Shown here piece by piece: positions 1 to 10,866 of a stretch of DNA of 30,318 nt (position 1 is its first letter; each line of letters begins with the position of its first letter). The translations under genes were made by a program, and so were the position numbers. Source of the stretch: Purshia tridentata (taxonomy: Eukaryota; Streptophyta; Magnoliopsida; Rosales; Rosaceae). The stretch is taken from contig QANT01006477.1 of NCBI GenBank assembly GCA_003254885.1, forward strand, positions 1 to 30,318, given 5' to 3'. The notes beneath the pieces were generated by a model. It worked only from the letters and a program-made list of their open reading frames with translations. It had not been told where the DNA came from and made no database searches.

Positions 1-1270
1 ATAAGGAATTACATTCACTCTAATTTTGCGATCTATTATTAGTGAGTTACAACTTATATCGTACATATGATTAACTCATAGTTTTGAACGACAATACAAT
101 GAATCAGACTTTATAGCCAAGCCTAGCAAACAAATGGATTGATTGAAAAATATGTCATTCGATTTACGAAGCAAAACTTTAGAAAAAACAAAAAAAAAAA
201 TTTCAAATCGATTGACACCCACTCATCACTTAGGCTTTAGAGTTTTAGCTATGAACCCAAAATCTCTAAACTAAACCCTAAGCCTTAAGTTTAAAGAAAT
301 AAAAAGTGGATAAAAGTGGAATAACGAGTTTTGATCTTGATTTTTTTTTTGTGCTTTATAATTTTGTTTTAATTACTAATCCATTAAACTCTAAAACAAC
401 TATGTAATACCTTATTTGCTTCAATAAATTATGCTTCGGCGATAAAAAAAAAAACTCTAAAGTAACATTATTTTAGATATAAGCATAAAACAAACAATAA
501 ATTTAACAGAACTGGCTTGTATTGGATATGACTGGACTATACTATATTGTATTTTATTGATGCAAAGTTGTAATATATATATATATATCTCCATACACGA
601 ATCTAAAAGATTATATCACAATGTCGTGTTAAGGAGCTCTAAACATTCTGCACAATAATTAAAATACCGTCTAACTTATTACAATTTAATACAAGTTAGT
701 ATAATATATTCAAACCTTGCATAATAGCGTATAAATGCTTAAGAGGGAGCTTTCGTTAAGAAATTTTGCAAATAAGTTTTTTTAAAGAAATTTTTGTATG
801 ACTTGTCCACATTGTAGTTCAATTATCAGAGCTATTTATTTATAAGTTTTTATTCAAGTATCATCTTTGTAAATTAATTAGACACATTGAGATACCATTT
901 AACCATTTGATTAAATTACAATAATTACAGTTTATCAGAAATACTATGTTTGTTCATTTGTTTTGCAACAATCAAAGTCTTAATGATTTCTAATTTACTT
1001 AATTTTTTGTAATTGAATGAAGACCTGAAAAGTAAATAGTTTTTATCATCATACTACAATGCGGAATGGAACTCACACAGTTTTTTTTAAAATAAGTTTA
1101 TTCAAATTAAAAACCCATTAATAGAAGTTCCCTCAGATTGTTAAAGCCAGTCACCAAAGTTCAAAGAATATATAATAACGAAAATGAACATAATGTACAT
1201 ACATTTCATCCAGATAGACTGGACTTATCTGTTGCCCAAGTTTCCTTTATAAATGGATAAGAGTTATATA
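1..1270. other. Gene-free AT-rich spacer
   Basis: Only short homopolymer runs and an (AT)8 tract at 573-588 stand out. No coding signal on either strand. Confidence 0.7.
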
Positions 1271-1276
1271 TATATA

Positions 1277-1492
1277 GTCCTTCTCTAAAGATAATATCTG
1301 CAAATTTTAAAGTTTGCGAACGCGGATAAAGGGTGGACAATAGGCAGAAAATGTGTGGATACAAAATTGCAAAACTTGTTGCAACACATCAGAACTTGTT
1401 GCAAACACATCATTTCTGTCGATACACTGTCCACCCTTTGTTCGCGTCTGTAAACTTTAAAATTTGCGGACTTCTGCACTTGAGAAAATCCC
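1277..1492. mobile_element. Foldback MITE with long inverted repeats
   Basis: Left arm from 1300 (GCAAATTTTAAAGTTTGCGA, continuing to GGGTGGACA at about 1339) pairs with the right arm ending at about 1470 (TAAACTTTAAAATTTGCGGA, preceded by TGTCCACCC). Weaker pairing continues inward (GGCAGAAAATG with CATTTCTG) and outward to the TATATATA flanks, so nearly the whole element can fold back. The loop holds two AACTTGTTGCA copies. TA-rich flanks at both ends could be the target duplication. It encodes no protein. Confidence 0.75.
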
Positions 1493-2037
1493 TATATATA
1501 GGAGTTTAAAGGGGCAATTAATAATCAATTACGTCCGTTAAGTTTATGTGCTAAATCACGATAATTTTTTTAATTTAAATATTAAACACTCAATTTTATA
1601 CCATTTCAGTTTAAAATTAAAATACTACCTTTAAATTTTGAACAAAACGTAGTTTCACCGATCTATCTAAAAAAGAAAACTTTCTTTATTTACAAACTCA
1701 AGTATAACTGGTACTATCACAACTTCTGATTGAGTAACAATTAATCACAGGTTATTTTATTATTATTATTTTTTTAAGTGTTTGGTTTCTAGTTGAAGGC
1801 TAGTGTTTAGGTTGTAGAATTTAGTCTCTAATTAAGTATTTTTGAACTCCATGTAGTAACAAATACAGTTGTACATCTATGACTATGGGGCAGTTACTAC
1901 AATATACCAAACTGAAAAAAAAACAAAGCAAAATGCCAAAAACTAAACATGACAAAGCAATCCATAGAGTACCCGTGAATCGATCGATGAAAAAAAATTA
2001 AAATATCTCTAATTCGTACAAGATTTTTATCCCAATC

Positions 2038-2213
2038 AAATTGTGTCTCACTTACTTAATTAGTATCTTAAGTAAACATATAGTTTTGTTTATGTATATT
2101 TGATATGTATTTATCTTGTTAAAATAAATTGCGTCTCACTTACTTAGTTAGTATCTTAAGTAAACATATAGTTTTGTTTGTGTATATTTGATATGTATTT
2201 ATCTTGTTAAAAT
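2038..2213. repeat. 88-bp tandem duplication
   Basis: Two adjacent copies, 2038-2125 and 2126-2213, differ at only about three positions (for example TTGTGTCTCA against TTGCGTCTCA). The copy number of two and high identity indicate a recent local duplication. Confidence 0.92.
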
Positions 2214-3562
2214 TTTTCAAAATGAATTAATCAACCATGTAGTTTGGTTCGTAAGAAGACTATAGCATATTTATAGCTAGCCCTCCACTTTAAAAATTTC
2301 TGACTCCACCCTTTATATTTAATCCAAATTTTCATTAATCAATTTTCTAGCTATTATATATTTTAAGAGGTTTGGTATTTAATTTCTTCATTTCTTCTAT
2401 TTTTTACCATAGTATTTTTTTTTTCTCATGTACCCTATGTAGCGTATGATAATTAACTTTGGTCCCCGTGATCTTTTGCTCAAAAGTATGTACAGGTACT
2501 TTCAAGTTTCATGTCCCAAAATAAAGAGCCTTGCAGTCAGGTGTCAATGTGTCATGCATGCACAAGAGATAAGAATAACTCTATTAATTCTTAATCAATG
2601 CTAATTTGCATCCCAAGAATTTGCTTTTCCTAAGCCAAATTCTTCATAGAGGACTTTGTCTTAATTTTTTTATTAATGAAAAAATATTGAAAAAGAAGAA
2701 CAAACATAAATCTTTTCTTTTATTGATTTAACAGCCCACCTATTTAAGCTGAATGTGGTTTGTGTCAAATTAAGTGTGACATTGCTGTTCTATTGGAAGC
2801 TTTCCTTTATGGGTTTGTCATTTTAAGGACAAACGTACAAATCGATTAATGGCAATACATAAAACCAATGGCAGAGGGTGGGATATGCTGTCTAGAGGAT
2901 AACCCTTAATTATATATAAGCTTACTTAGCACTCAATTTTACCAACTTAAACTAAACCAGATATATACATTTATTAACTATTTTTATATTGTTTAAGGCA
3001 TGAAAATTACATGTGTCATGAACCCACATCTGTCCTAAAAATAATCGATCATTGATTGTAGTATAGACAAAGCTAATCCCAAATTATTAATTATTCTAGA
3101 AGTTCCTTGAAGCAAGTGAAGTGGGGAAAGCTAGTGGTTGGTATCTTATGGTTTCTTCTAATCCTTCTTTTTAAGAACATCAAGAAAAAACCAAGGTTGT
3201 TAGGTTACTTAGAGACAAAAACACATCAGAAAGAAACCCTTTATAGACCGTACCATATATATGTAGTGACGAATTCTGTCATAATAAAAATCTCTATATA
3301 TGACACAAGAATTTATATCAGATTTTGGGAAGTTCTTTATCCCCAAGCCATTGGATAAAAGATGATATATTTATTTATCATTTAGGCAAAGGTTAACAAG
3401 GACCCCAATTATTCCTCTTTATTGCAGAATGTGGAGCTTTGTGCATGACAAGAAAAATTCTTATTCCTTGATACCCTGCTCTTTACCCCTTCTTTTTCTA
3501 TAGAATAAAGCTTCCCTATAGAAATGGTACAGAATATAAGTTTGTATATTTAATTTTGTTCT

Positions 3563-3583
3563 GAGAGAGAGAGAGAGAGAGAG
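3563..3583. repeat. (GA)10 microsatellite
   Basis: Uninterrupted GA dinucleotide run followed by a GT-rich stretch. Confidence 0.95.
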
Positions 3584-5508
3584 TTGGTGTGTTTGTGTAT
3601 TAAAATTGAAACTTGCATGTGAACATGCAAGAACATGGGATACAGATGTTTACAATCAAGCGACTGCTAGATAATTAAGAATTGCTTGACTATGAAGACA
3701 CCTGTAGTGCTAGGCCTTTGGTCAAATGTTTGTTAGCACACCCATTTGATAATATAAGAATCCAATGGCAACCCTCGCGCAAATCACGATATATATATAT
3801 AATGTGTGTGTGTAGCAGCTGCTATGAGAATTACAATGTGTATGTGTTGTTCACCACCACAAGTCTAAGAAGGTATTGATTAATGAAACCTTTTTTACTT
3901 ATGGGGAGGAGTGTGGGGAAGCCTTGAGAAATGCAATTATAATGTGAATTATGGAAATTTGACAACCCTCTTTTTTCTTCATCTTGGCTACTCTAAGTCT
4001 AATAAGGTGTGGAACTTTGTTTTTGGTTTTTTGGAGCATATATAGCAAATTAGCAATGCCTTGAAATGTGTCACTATTATGTGCACAAAGTTACTTTGGT
4101 AGTCCCCACTTTATCTTGATTATGATATTGGTAGGTGACCCACTAGAGCAAGTTTCCATTTAATAAAATGGCATGACCAATATTGAGGTAGAAAGGGACA
4201 CCCATTTGGGAGTTTTTGATCATTGAACTTTTGTACATATGCTTTGAGAAGACTATACATGCCAATTTATTTTGTTCTCTAACTATTTTCCTCTTAGATG
4301 GCCAATCATTGTTGGACACGTGTAGAAAATTAGTAGGTCGGTTCTCTGACTATACTTGGTTACAAAGATTATGCTTTGTTGGACTTTCATTGGGATTGCA
4401 GATTCTCTGTCACTCCACCAAAAAATTGTATTCCTCCGCCACTTTGTTATAGACAACTGTTTGATTATATGAGGCATCTAAGTTTAAAGCTTAAACCCAG
4501 CATAAAAAAGAAACATCATTGGCGCATTAGATTGTGATAAAAAGGTAGTCAGTGGATTAGTTAAAATATATAAAAAAAGATAGTAATATTCCTTCCATAA
4601 GAACTCTCAAACATGATTACCATATCCTTACAAATGAAAAGGCCGGATTCTTAGCCCAAACATAAGCCCATGTTCCACTATTTTTCTGTGGTGAGAATTT
4701 TGAAAGCTATAAATTTGAGTCCTTTCAACCCTCAACATTCATTCGAGAATGGGGTTATAAATTTAGTGTGCTTTAAGTGGAAGGCCAAAACAAATGCAAC
4801 TACAACTGAATATGTTCAATAATATATTCAATTTGGCTATGCTTGATACATAGTTAAGTGTAACTTAAGAGCATTGGAAAATCGGTGAATAATATGTCTA
4901 ATGAATCTATATATAATTATGTGTAAGTGCAATTATTCTCGTGGAACAATCAAATGTTTGTTTGTTCCATTGTGAAATTAGAAAAGGACCCAAGGATCTC
5001 TTTAGGTTTCACAAAGAAATCCTTTAAGAAGACCTCATCCTTTAAACACGAAGTTTAAATTCAAAACCAAGTTTGTAAGAATTGTATCCTAACTCAAGTT
5101 AGATTCAATCAATGGTCTTCAAGTTATTTCATTCATATACAAGTATATATATGTCCTCTCCAATGAGAAATATATTAAGAAATAAGAACTGGTATTTGTC
5201 CATCATGCCCATGATATAGCAAATATATTCATAACATATACCAAGCTCCCACTAGACAAAGCATAGAGTCTTGATTCATATGCTAAATATTTACCATAAG
5301 ATTCTTGGGGCATTTATATTAAGGAAATATCATTATATGTCAAGAGTTTGAACTCCTCATATAATTATCCAACTTTCCTTTGTATTTCTGTTATGGCTTA
5401 TCCCAGATGGGAAGCCACAATTGTAACTGTTATAAAAAACAAGTAATATGGCCTCTTTGGATTAAGGGCTTCAGCTTCAGTTTACCAGTCCACTCTCTGT
5501 TCTCTTTA

Positions 5509-5520
5509 TGGTATCAGAGC
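5509..5520 (+). other. Retrotransposon primer-binding site (tRNA-iMet type)
   Basis: TGGTATCAGAGC is the standard plant Ty1/copia minus-strand primer site and marks the inner edge of the left LTR at about 5508. Confidence 0.85.
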
Positions 5521-5820
5521 TACCATAGTCCAACGACCCCCTCAATTAAGTTTTTTTTTTTTTCCTCTCCTCTCTAAATGGCCCTTCCTACTAATTCCAC
5601 TGCCCAAATATCAGCGTCCCATGCTGCTAATTTCCTCACCACCTACAAACTCGACCGCTCCAACTACACCCTATGGCTCGCCCAAATTGTCCCTGCTCTC
5701 CGCAGTCGCAAGCTTCTTGGATACGTGGATGGGTCCAAACCTTGTCCTCCAGCCTTTCTCACTAATGATGCTGGTGTCATCACAGACACTGTCTCTCTAG
5801 ACTATGAGTCCTGGATTCAG

Positions 5821-6273
5821 GAAGATCAACTCGTCCTCAGCTGGATCTAGGGACTGACCCAGGAATTGAAAATGGGGTGGACTAAAATTAAAGGTTGTCA
5901 ACTTAGAGAGTAATGATTAGTTGGAGTTCAGTGCCGCGAAGTGGCGGCAAATTTTTGTAGACATCTGGAGAATTTCAACGCTCTTAATGACTTTAAGTAT
6001 AAACTTTGGAATGAGATTGTCAAAGTTAAAGATCAATGTCTTATTGCCGAAAGGAAGATCAACTCGTCCTCAGCTGGATCTAGGGAAGGAATTGAAAATG
6101 GGGTGGACTAAAATTAAAGGTTGTCAACTTAGAGAGTAATGGTTAGTTGGAGTTTAGTGCCGCGAAGTGGCGGCAAATTTTTTTAGACATCTAGAGAATT
6201 TCAACGCTCTTAATGATTTTAAGTATAAACTTTGGAATGAGATTGTCAAAGTTAAAGATCAATGCCTTATTGC
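5821..6273. repeat. About 233-bp tandem duplication across the gag/hAT junction
   Basis: Copy 1 is 5821-6053 and copy 2 begins at 6054. Both start with the same 27 bp of gag ending in the GCTGGATC target copy, then run into the left part of the hAT-like element. They stay near-identical to the TTATTGCC at about 6048 and 6273. Copy 2 lacks 7 bp (CTGACCC) just inside the element end and has a few point differences, so the copies diverged only modestly. Confidence 0.9.
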
Positions 6274-6540
6274 CCAAAAAAAAAATAGTCAAGACCTTGA
6301 ACATCTTCACTGAATCCATTAGACTTTAAGTGAAAATAATAAAATCTATCACCCTAATTTGTAGTAATTAAATAGCATAAGAGAGGTCTTTATTTTATTT
6401 TTATTTTCATCAATTATCATTATATAAATGGGGTAATTACTAATATTTGAGCTTGGAACTAGATATATAGCTAGTATTTAATTTTTTTTATTTGGAAAAA
6501 AATGGGGTGGGCTCCAGTCCATGCATTAGGTCCGTCTCTG
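5848..6540. mobile_element. Non-autonomous hAT-like DNA transposon inserted in gag
   Basis: The 693-bp insert is bounded by 8-bp direct repeats GCTGGATC (5840-5847 and 6541-6548), the duplication size of hAT elements. Its ends are imperfect inverted repeats: TAGGGACTGACCCA at the left against CAGAGACGGACCTA at the right (read inward), 10 of 14 matching, a form common in plant hAT families. Subterminal stretches contain GGGGTGG. No transposase is encoded. About a third of its length is a tandem duplication of its own left part plus 27 bp of gag flank. Confidence 0.85.
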
Positions 6541-6819
6541 GCTGGATCAATGCCTTACTTACTCCATCTGTCCTCTCCACTGTAGCACGCTCTACGTCGT
6601 CTCGCACTACTTGGGTCTCCTTGGAAAAACGATTTGCTTCTCAAAATCATAATCGTATCATTCAGCTCCATGGCGAGCTTCTTCGAACCGTTCGCGGTGA
6701 CATGTCCATCTCTAACTTCTTGGACAAAATCAACTCTCTTGCTAACAAATTCCTTTATTTTTTTGAATTTGTTAAGATTGAAAATCTCAAGACTATAGTT
6801 GCCAAAACTGAAGCATGAC

Positions 6820-7110
6820 TATCAAAGAAATAGACACATTAAGATTGATAACCTTTTTCTTTTAGTTCTATTTGCTAAGTGTTCTACTTGCCATCATGCC
6901 AGAGTGGAGGAGATGGCCGGCGCGGGGAGGCTGCTGAAGTGGTAATGAGGGAGGTCGGGATGGGGGAAGAGAGGGTCTGTTTTTTATTTTTTATTTTTCT
7001 ATTTTTTATAATTAATTTATAGTTTTTATAATTATTTTTTAATAATGAATAAAGTCACAATTTTACCCCTAAAACTAACAGACGTTTAGACTAAATTAAC
7101 GAAAATCCCT
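6820..7110. other. GC-rich patch and possible TE end, no gene
   Basis: Between 6900 and 6980 the composition jumps to very GC-rich (GGAGATGGCCGGCGCGGGG) in an otherwise AT-rich region, then falls into T-rich sequence. CAATTTTACCCCTAAAACTA and the following GACTAAATTAACG at about 7056-7105 resemble transposon or intergenic repeat ends. I see no open frame with recognisable protein content. Confidence 0.4.
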
Positions 7111-9230
7111 TATTTGAAGCTTAAGTGAAATTTAAGTCCTTCCAGAACATTTTTTAATGAAGGGTCTTGATTTGGCTCCACTACCATATGTGGCGTCTTT
7201 TTTCTAATATTTTTCCTTGTTTATATCTCTATTTAATGATTATTCTTGCAAAAAATAAAAAAAATTAGAAATCATTTAATTATTTAATTAAATGGCAATC
7301 ATCTCAACATTTTATGTGTTTGTTTATTTATTTGTTCACAATTAGCTATAATAATGGTCTTTTGTTTTTCTAAATTTTTGACAAGGAATCAATATAAATG
7401 GAGATTTAAAATATAGATAATTTGTCATTAAACTACAAGATGAAGTATATTAAATAAGGAATTCCTTAAGTAAACTTACATAAGGGATCCCATAGTAAAA
7501 AATTAAAAATTACCTCTATATATACATACACAAACACACAAAATCCACTACCACGAATAATAAATATGTCAAGAACACGACATAGTTTCGTTGTTTCGAG
7601 CATGACTCACCAATAAAATTGCGCCCTTGTCTAGAATCATACTCTCCTCATGAATGAAAAGTGAATTTGATCTAGATGGTGATTAAAATGAAGAACTAAC
7701 AATTATCAAAACCATTACCAAAAACATATACTGATAATTAATTTGACACTATAAATGACACGTCCACTACAGTTGGAAATGAAAACATAGCAAACAACTA
7801 AATATAGCCCAAGGCCCAAGGAAGGCCCAATACAAGCAGGGACAGAAGGAAGTGAAGTCAACCCAAAATCACCTGACCAAAAAATAAGATTAGAGCTTAA
7901 GCCCAAACCAACAATCTTATCTTTCAAGGCTCAACACTGTCAGTAACCAAAGTGTTACTATTACAGTATACAGTACATAGTAAAGAAATAATTATTCGCC
8001 ACAGTTTTAATTAATTAATTTTAATATTCTATAATGAGATCGAGGTGATTTTAATTTTTATACTCCACAAAACTCCACTTACAATCCATTCCAAATTTGT
8101 TTATATTATTTTATCAACCAAAATTTCAAATTTGTCCTCAAATTAACATAAATTTATTCAAGAAAGTAAATGTATTAAGGGCAACTTTGAAAAGATCAAT
8201 TATTTAAATAATATTAAAAAAATTAAAATCAAGGGAGAACTATAAGTGGAGATTTTTGGAGTGCCAAAATCGCCTCATTTCTAATAATATCTATACATTT
8301 CCCTGATTATTTTTCAAGTGGTTAATGATCAGTTCAACTAGCTTACTTAAATTTGACTAGTGATAAGCAAATTAAATCGAATTAGGGTTAACAATTTTCA
8401 ACAACTATCATCAATGAGTTTTGAACTCAAAATCACTCAACAGAAAGCATTCATGCTTAGTAGCACTTTTGCTCATAAATCCATACAAATTTTTATAAAA
8501 ATTTCAAATGCTTCATGCAAAAGCATTTGGAAGTGGTTTTTGAGGAAGCATTTAAGACATGTTTCTCAAAAAATCACTTAAAAACGCTTTTATAACTCTT
8601 TTTATTTAGTTTTGTCAAACACAATTAATCTGAAATTATTTTAGCTAGTTTTAAAATTAAGCAATGTCAAATGAGCCCTAGATTTCATCCACTAACTTAA
8701 ATGATCATTGACTTTTTTGTCTTGAATAATCAGAAGTGACTTAGCCAGACTCATATCTAAGTGTGGCAATAATAATTTCTCCAAAAAAAAAAAAGTGGGT
8801 TAATAATATAATATGCATTTCTTTTATCTTGGCTTTTTCCTTCAAAGTGGTCTCATGGGTTAATCATCACAAGTTATGCAAGAAGACAAAAAACAGCCAG
8901 TACTACAAATTTTCAGGCAATTATACACTTTCTAGAATAAAGTTTCCCCTATTAATTGGTTCTGGGGCATAATTAGGTTTTAGCCCTTAGTTGGCTAGTT
9001 TTTAGAGTATTAATTTTTGGTCAGTTCTCTCTTCTATGAATACCAATTTTTATTTCAACTCTTTTATATTAACTGATGTAAAACATAATATGAAAATCAC
9101 ATATGAACAAAATGATCAATATTGAAGCATTAGTTGAATGAATTTTAAAAAATAGTGTGAAAATAATTAATTTCTCAAATATTATTTGAAAATACCACAC
9201 TGTATAAATTGTAAAGGCATAACTTGTGAC
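7110..9230. other. Gene-free AT-rich spacer with MITE-like debris
   Basis: Around 8440-8670 there are AAAAGCATTTGGAAGTGG and AAAACGCTTTTA stretches with TTGTCAAACACA, reminiscent of decayed hAT-type MITEs in plants. I cannot define ends or target duplications. No gene is visible. Confidence 0.45.
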
Positions 9231-9257
9231 ATATGTACATATATAGAATACATATAT

Positions 9258-9279
9258 AGAAGAAGAAGAAGAAGAAGAA
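9258..9279. repeat. (AGA)n microsatellite
   Basis: Seven AGA units followed by a GT-rich stretch. Confidence 0.9.
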
Positions 9280-9429
9280 AACTGTGGGTGGGTGGTGTGA
9301 ATCTGATGTTGGAGAATGTGTCACTCTAGCTAAGAAGGTTTTCACATGGTGATGATGCTCAATATGTACGCATCATTGGAGATTGGGGAAGGAATAGAGG
9401 ACTTGGGGGAGTGGGAGTAATGATTGCCT

Positions 9430-9455
9430 AGAGAGAGAGAGAGAGAGAGAGAGAG
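9430..9455. repeat. (AG)13 microsatellite
   Basis: Thirteen AG units, CT on the minus strand, next to TATA-like sequence at about 9465-9495. See the candidate promoter entry. Confidence 0.95.
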
Positions 9456-9760
9456 CATAAGGGATCATATATAATAGAGCATATATACATATAGGAGGAG
9501 GAGAATCGAGGTGTGGTGTTTGAGAATGAGAGAGTGTGAGAGTGTGAGTGAGAATAAGAAAGCATGCACGCCAAAGGGTAAGGATGGGGGGCAGAGGACA
9601 GAGTGAGATAGAGCACGTCCCCGACAGCAGACAGAAGGCCACCCAAAGCGACTTGCATTTGTCTGCAGCGGCCAATTTCAAACAATCAGAATACACAGTC
9701 CACCACAGTCCCCACCATGCCACCACCTCTCTCTCTGTCTTTTGTATCCATTAATCATCC
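9430..9760 (-). promoter_or_regulatory. Promoter-like block without an attached gene
   Basis: Read on the minus strand, a GC-richer block (9560-9720) is followed by CT-rich sequence, TATA-like TATATGTATATATG (about 9480-9495) and a (CT)13 tract, the order often seen in plant promoters and leaders. No protein-coding exon follows toward 9230; ATGs there are quickly stopped. It may be a non-coding RNA promoter, a dead gene start or chance. Confidence 0.25.
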
Positions 9761-9995
9761 ATATATATGCCCATCACTGCTGCTTTTTGTCAGCCTCCTT
9801 TATGCACGCTTCACTTCCCCTCTCTCTCTCTCTTCATGAGTTCATCCTACGTGGTTAAATCACCTTATATGATTATTAAAGAAAATTCTTTGTTGGTTGG
9901 TAAACCCAAATCATATGATTCATATATCCCTTCTTTATTAGTCCAAAATAGTGGGAGGGAGAAATAAAATGCGAAAAATATTTTGATCATAATAG

Positions 9996-10068
9996 ATGAG
10001 TATCATTACCATGCTAGACATGTGTTATTCAAGAAACACGTGTTAACCACCTAGCATGGTGCTCATTA
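9996..10068. repeat. Imperfect hairpin of about 73 bp
   Basis: Arms around CCATGCTAGACATGTGTT (10010-10027) and AACACGTGTT...CTAGCATGG (10035-10059) pair with a small bulge, extended by ATGAG/CTCAT at the outer ends. The loop is short. It could be a miniature element or a small-RNA precursor. The right arm holds an ACACGTGT G-box. Confidence 0.6.
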
Positions 10069-10389
10069 CTATATTTTTGTGGTAAACAAAATAGCATTTG
10101 ATCATAAAATGCTCTACGAGCAAGGATATAAATTTATGTGCGATTCAAATAGCCTTATTTAAATTTAATGGATTCCTTGATACAAGTTTACTATATATTA
10201 TATATGTGTGTATACATGCGCATGTGCGTCAAGAATAATTTTTTATAACAAACTATCTATAAAATTTAATTTGTAAACTTTGTTATTAGGTTTACCACAA
10301 AATATAATATACATATATATAATCTAATAATTAATAAAGTTAATTAAGCTAAGTAAGCAAAGTTTTTCTTAAGCATGGCCAAAGCCCTC

Positions 10390-10430
10390 AGATTAGTAGG
10401 GCACCCACCCACTATGGGTGGGTAGCAGCA
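10390..10430. repeat. Short GC-rich hairpin
   Basis: ACCCACCCA, a 3-nt loop (CTA) and TGGGTGGGT form a perfect 9-bp stem. No transcript context is visible, so a function is not assigned. Confidence 0.6.
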
Positions 10431-10845
10431 AATCAAGTGTTTACATTTCATGCAAATGTGGAAGTGATGTTAGGTGAGAGTACTCATGGGTAATACATTT
10501 GTGAGAGTTGTAGTCACCACTCACCACAAGATTTTTTAAGATTCTGATTTGCCAATAATATTGTTCATTGTGGTTTGGGACATCTATGTCGAGGTAGAAA
10601 CATCTTTTACATGTACCTATAGACGAAAAATAAATTAAATTATATATAAAGCCTGCATGTATTGCTGGAACCTAAAACTGCATTGCCTTATCATCAAGTA
10701 CCCAAAAAAAGAGTGCATCCCTTTTGTTCCCCCAATCGGATTCTCCATTTGACCAAGCTAGCACGTCCGTACGGCTTCATTTTAACTTCTATTCAAAGTG
10801 CATGTGCCACGTAATACATATATATAAGAATATATACCATTCCAG

Positions 10846-10866
10846 AAAAAAAAAAAAAAACANAAA
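10846..10866. other. A tract with an ambiguous base
   Basis: Fifteen A residues followed by CAN and more A; the only N in the window is at 10863. Homopolymer sequencing uncertainty is the likely reason. Confidence 0.95.

Larger units (their letters stand above)
1500..5380. other. Gene-free AT-rich spacer
   Basis: Apart from the 88-bp tandem duplication and a (GA)10 run at 3563-3583, I see no structure. The open frames here are short, lack recognisable domains and often lack an ATG, so I call no gene. Confidence 0.65.
5390..6750 (+). mobile_element. Decayed Ty1/copia LTR retrotransposon fragment
   Basis: A plant copia primer-binding site (TGGTATCAGAGC, 5509-5520, complementary to the initiator tRNA-Met 3' end) is followed after 57 nt by a gag ATG at 5578. 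An LTR remnant should lie just upstream (to about 5508), but I cannot find its 5' end. Similarity to copia gag stops near 6745, and no protease, integrase, reverse transcriptase or RNase H is present. The element is therefore a 5' stub, further interrupted by a hAT-like insertion. Its GC-richer coding part stands out from the AT-rich surroundings. Confidence 0.85.
5578..6818 (+). pseudogene. Interrupted copia gag (UBN2/Retrotran_gag type)
   Basis: The first part (5578-5847) encodes an N-terminus with the copia gag hallmark KLDRSNYTLWLAQIVPALRS, then LLGYVDGS and the start of a VLSWI segment. The frame stops one codon into the inserted hAT-like element. It resumes in frame after the second target-site copy (6549 on) with LTPSVLSTVARSTSSRTTW and LHGELLRTVRGDMSISNFLDKINSLANK. 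From about 6745 the reading frame diverges from gag and ends at 6818. Two breaks, the insertion and the 3' truncation, make it non-functional. Confidence 0.88.

Noticed and set aside
262..300. Telomere-like CTAAACCCTAAG
   Set aside because: One or two units only; a telo-box-like or chance match, not an interstitial telomere array.
4216..4477. Overlapping frames of 78 and 64 codons
   Set aside because: No domain, no homology recognised, and overlapping open frames on both strands are expected by chance.
7715..7927. 70-codon minus-strand frame GLGLSS...
   Set aside because: Comes from repeated GGCCCAA phrases; no recognisable protein and no promoter context.
9340..9365. miR172-like string (GTGATGATGCTCAA)
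   Set aside because: Only partial similarity to the mature miRNA and no matching star arm nearby.
9373..9726. 117-codon minus-strand frame through the CT repeat
   Set aside because: Low-complexity LSLSLS and SHSHTLT text from simple repeats; promoter or leader-like rather than coding.
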